From positions 1 through 7,456 of the forward strand of contig CADBQF010000268.1 in assembly GCA_902796705.1 (NCBI GenBank): DNA of 7,456 nt. Reading direction: 5' to 3'. Below, piece by piece: positions 4,703 through 7,456 of the stretch. Origin of the DNA: Ruminococcus flavefaciens. Its GTDB lineage: Bacteria > Bacillota > Clostridia > Oscillospirales > Ruminococcaceae. How positions within the stretch are numbered: position 1 is the stretch's first letter; every line of letters starts with the position of its first letter. The notes under the pieces were generated by a model, which did no database searches, was not told where the DNA came from, and saw only the letters and a list, made by a program, of their open reading frames with translations. A program made the position numbers and the translations under genes.

Positions 4703-7368
4703 ACGTTTTCAGCAAAGTAACTCTTGAATCACTCAGAAAGAACAGGACAAGAACTATCGTCACGCTTATCGGCGTTATCCTCTCGACTGCACTCATCTGT
4801 GCCGTAACTACATCTGTGGCGACTTTCAGGGATTATATTATAAATTTCATGAAGGAAAACTACGGAGAATGGCACGCTGCTGCGGAAAACTCGGATAAAG
4901 TGACGCTGGACATCATCTCGTCTTCCGGCGATGTTGAAGATGTGACATATTACGAGCATCTCGGCTATGCAGGATTCGATACGGGCAATGAGAGCTGTCC
5001 TTTCCTGTACGTTATAGCTTCCGGAGATGATTTTGAGAAGCTGACTTCGCTTCATGTCATTAAGGGAAGATATCCGGAGAACGAAAATGAGATACTCATT
5101 CAGGAACAGGTCATGTACGGCAGTGATCTCAAAGTCGGTGACACGATAACTCTTGACATCGGCAGACGAATGAGGGACGGCATCGAGCTTGGACAGGATA
5201 ATCCTTACTATTCCGACGAAGAGTCGGAGAGCAGCGGCATTCCGCCTGAAACTCTTGAAGATACAGTGGAACGCACTTTTACTATATGCGGTATCTGCGA
5301 GCGTCCTCCGTTCGAGGATTATTTTTCGCCGGGCTTCACGGCAGTCACATATTCTCCCGGAGCAGGTGAAGATGCAAAGCTGGACATCTTCTTCAAGATG
5401 AAGTCTCCGGATAAGATCTACTCATTCATCGAATTCAACGGCCTGGAGAATACACGCACAAACTCCGAACTTCTCATGGCACTGGGCGTTTCAAGGTATG
5501 ATTCGTTCTATAAACTGTTATACGGCGTAACGGCTGTGCTTATAGTGCTTATCGTGTTCGGTTCGGTATCGCTCATATACAATGCTTTCTCGATATCGGT
5601 ATCAGAGAGGACTAAGCAGTTCGGACTTCTCTCGTCGATAGGTGCTACAAAGAAGCAGCTCCGCAGAATGGTGTACTTTGAGGCACTGTGCGTGAGTGTT
5701 GTCGGTATCCCGCTCGGAATACTCGTCGGACTCGGCGGCATCGGCACGACGCTCCGCATAATAGGAGGAAAGATCGCAGTTTTCATGGACTCCGGTTCAC
5801 CGATGAGAATGAAAGTATCACTTGCAGCTATTGTTATAGCAGCAGCAATTGCACTTTTTACAGTCCTCATCTCGGCTCTGATACCTTCAATAAGAGCTAC
5901 AAGGGTGACAGCTATCGAAGCTATCCGCCAGAGCGGAGATATCAAGGCTAAAAATGTAAAGTCGAAAACTTCAAGGATAACATACAGACTGTTCGGACTC
6001 TCCGGAGTCATCGCCCAGAAACATTTCAGGAGGAGCAGGAAAAGATACCGCTCCACGATAATGAGCCTTTTCATGAGCATCGTCCTCTTCATTTCGGCAG
6101 CTTCATTCACTATGTATATGAAAGAATCTATCGAGGGCCCGTTCGGTACTATGGATTATGACATTCAGTTCAGTTCGTGGGCAGAAGAAGACGAAAGAGA
6201 GGAACGATACGGCACTCTCAATAAAATATTCTCCGAAGATGAGAACGTTAAGGAATACGTCGAGATAATGCAGTTCGGCTTCGACGGTACTGCCGAGCGT
6301 TCCATTCTCTCTGACAAGATAAAGAAAGAGTGGCTCAGCGAAGACGGAAAAGCTCCTCTCAGGATAAATATTACCGCTTGTTTCATCGATGACGTTCAGT
6401 TCAGGAAACTTGCGGAAGAAAATAATGCCGATGTATCGGATTTCTATAAGGACGAACCGGCTTGTATCCTCTTTGACGGAGCTATGGATTTCAACGGGGA
6501 AAAAGGCAGATATGAGACTGTGGAATGGTTCAACTGTGACAGCGGTGAGGTCACTGTCCGGAATTACGACGATGTGGAAGGTTATTACTATGCCTATACC
6601 GACTACGAGGGCGATGAGCCTATGGCAATATATTACAGCAATGAAAGCTCCGACGATATGCTCACTTTCCCCGAAGATGAAGTATGTGACAGCGTGGATA
6701 TAAAGTTCCTCGCAAGGACTACGGAAAAGAGCTTCTATATCAACGGTCAGAATACAGCATTTATCTTCCCGATGAGTGCCGCTCCGATGCTAATGTCCGA
6801 GGGTGCGTTCCTGAATTGCCCTCATCAGTATATGATAGTGGCTGACGGCAAGCCGGATAAGGCTATGAACAGCCTTTCAGAAGAACTGGAGTCAGCCGGC
6901 TTCGAGAAGAAATACCTCTACAACTACGCAGAGGACAAGGAGAACGAAAGAAATATCATACTCATCGTGAATGTGTTCTCATACGGATTCATCGTGATAA
7001 TCTCACTCATTGCAACAGCTAACGTTTTCAACACTATCACGACAAATATGAAGCTCCGCCGCAGGGAATTCGCTATGCTCCGTTCAGTCGGCATGACGAT
7101 GAAAGCTATGAAGAAAATGCTCGTCTACGAGTGCCTCATGTACGGCGGAAAGGCTCTCCTCTGGGGACTGCCGGCTTCTGCGATCGTTTCGTACCTCATT
7201 TATAAGGCTATCTCAAACGGAATGGAAGTGTCATTCAGACTTCCAGCCGGTGCATTGATAATATCAGTTCTGAGCGTTTTCGCAGTTGTCTTCGCAACTA
7301 TGATCTACTCAATGCACAAGATTAAAAAAGACAACCTGATCGACGCACTCAAAAACGAAACAGCATGA
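4699..7368 (+). CDS. FtsX-family ABC transporter permease with two large outer domains
   Basis: An 889-residue membrane protein and partner of the preceding ATPase. I read eight likely membrane helices: about 18-41, 272-298, 326-352, 373-397, 450-472, 752-778, 808-834 and 849-871. They fall into two FtsX-like halves, each made of one helix, a large outer domain, then three helices. The first outer domain spans about 42-271 and the second about 473-751. Each half has the conserved cytoplasmic stretch between its second and third helix, with matching cores [20 protein letters not shown] (304-323) and [20 protein letters not shown] (787-806). This family does not form a classical channel but transmits ATP-driven movement to the outer domains, as in MacB, LolCDE and BceAB. 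The substrate cannot be told; the second outer domain is acidic, with many D, E and Y residues, and I recognise no known fold in it. The start ATG overlaps the ATPase stop by four bases. The gene ends with the tandem stops TGA TAA. No two-component system or peptide precursor lies beside it in this window. Confidence 0.94.
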   Translation: MNVFSKVTLESLRKNRTRTIVTLIGVILSTALICAVTTSVATFRDYIINFMKENYGEWHAAAENSDKVTLDIISSSGDVEDVTYYEHLGYAGFDTGNESCPFLYVIASGDDFEKLTSLHVIKGRYPENENEILIQEQVMYGSDLKVGDTITLDIGRRMRDGIELGQDNPYYSDEESESSGIPPETLEDTVERTFTICGICERPPFEDYFSPGFTAVTYSPGAGEDAKLDIFFKMKSPDKIYSFIEFNGLENTRTNSELLMALGVSRYDSFYKLLYGVTAVLIVLIVFGSVSLIYNAFSISVSERTKQFGLLSSIGATKKQLRRMVYFEALCVSVVGIPLGILVGLGGIGTTLRIIGGKIAVFMDSGSPMRMKVSLAAIVIAAAIALFTVLISALIPSIRATRVTAIEAIRQSGDIKAKNVKSKTSRITYRLFGLSGVIAQKHFRRSRKRYRSTIMSLFMSIVLFISAASFTMYMKESIEGPFGTMDYDIQFSSWAEEDEREERYGTLNKIFSEDENVKEYVEIMQFGFDGTAERSILSDKIKKEWLSEDGKAPLRINITACFIDDVQFRKLAEENNADVSDFYKDEPACILFDGAMDFNGEKGRYETVEWFNCDSGEVTVRNYDDVEGYYYAYTDYEGDEPMAIYYSNESSDDMLTFPEDEVCDSVDIKFLARTTEKSFYINGQNTAFIFPMSAAPMLMSEGAFLNCPHQYMIVADGKPDKAMNSLSEELESAGFEKKYLYNYAEDKENERNIILIVNVFSYGFIVIISLIATANVFNTITTNMKLRRREFAMLRSVGMTMKAMKKMLVYECLMYGGKALLWGLPASAIVSYLIYKAISNGMEVSFRLPAGALIISVLSVFAVVFATMIYSMHKIKKDNLIDALKNETA

Positions 7369-7402
7369 TAAATACAGATCAGCACGTTACCCATGAAAGA
7401 AC

Positions 7403-7456
7403 TGTGTCTTTTAGTGGGGGAAACCTTTCTGAGGAAAGGTTCTCCCCCAAACCCCC
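7403..7456 (+). repeat. Structured repeat element, copy 2 (bulged hairpin downstream of the permease), cut by the window end
   Basis: GGGGGA (7416-7421) pairs with TCCCCC (7443-7448), and AACCTTTC (7422-7429) pairs with GAAAGGTT (7434-7441). The loop is TGAG, and C7442 is the single unpaired base. This is the same fold, stem length and bulge as the copy at 50-82 when that copy is read on the minus strand. It starts 34 bases after the permease stop in the sense direction. The hairpin is followed by CAAACCCCC rather than a T-run, so it is not a standard intrinsic terminator, and no better terminator is seen between 7369 and 7456. The element probably continues beyond the window. Confidence 0.75.

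Noticed and set aside
5508..6110. A 200-codon minus-strand frame inside the permease
   Set aside because: It is opposite a conserved FtsX region with membrane helices; the antisense reading is a compositional shadow.
1..7456. CRISPR arrays, tRNA or rRNA genes, transposases, phage or toxin-antitoxin genes
   Set aside because: I looked on both strands and saw no regularly spaced repeats, no RNA gene signature and no mobile or defence protein.

Overview
The window looks like part of a chromosome from a fibre-degrading, Gram-positive gut Clostridia, most likely Ruminococcus or a close relative in the Oscillospiraceae. The main clue is a secreted protein ending in a paired Ca-binding dockerin with the Ruminococcus-style helix 'DASxxLxxYA'. 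Strong AGGAGG-type ribosome sites, a UPF0735/PheB-type ACT protein next to homoserine dehydrogenase, and an FtsX/BceAB-like ABC exporter fit this. The genus assignment is inference. Gene boundaries are directly supported by reading frames, ribosome sites and motifs.

Layout. Positions 1-153 are non-coding and hold a structured repeat. Two genes on the minus strand (154-1808) form an operon transcribed right to left: a PheB-like ACT protein followed, 17 bases later, by homoserine dehydrogenase (hom). A near-consensus promoter (TTGACA, 17 bp, TATAGT) at 1914-1942 drives them through a leader of about 98 nt. A divergent intergenic region of 329 bp separates this operon from a plus-strand unit. 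That unit contains an MTA/SAH nucleosidase (mtnN) and, 29 bases later, a secreted dockerin protein, and it ends in a clear intrinsic terminator at 3892-3922. A third unit follows: a LolD/MacB/BceA-type ATPase and an 889-residue FtsX-type permease that overlap by four bases. It has its own promoter, which overlaps a perfect 10-bp palindrome. The final 88 bases are non-coding and carry a second copy of the structured repeat.

How the genes work together. hom makes homoserine on the route from aspartate to threonine and methionine, and the PheB-like ACT protein may act as its regulator. The nucleosidase recycles by-products of S-adenosylmethionine, so the two divergent units both touch methionine and SAM metabolism. 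The dockerin protein would be exported and docked to a cohesin, probably in a cellulosome-like assembly. The ABC pair is a self-contained exporter or extracytoplasmic mechanotransmission-type system with no visible regulator gene in the window.

The most notable unexplained signal is the repeat pair at the two ends. Each copy lies shortly downstream of a gene, in that gene's sense direction. Both fold into the same 14-bp hairpin with a conserved single-base bulge. Four of their nine hairpin differences-in-register are compensated by the other four across the stem, leaving one change in the loop. No complete novel multi-gene system is evident.
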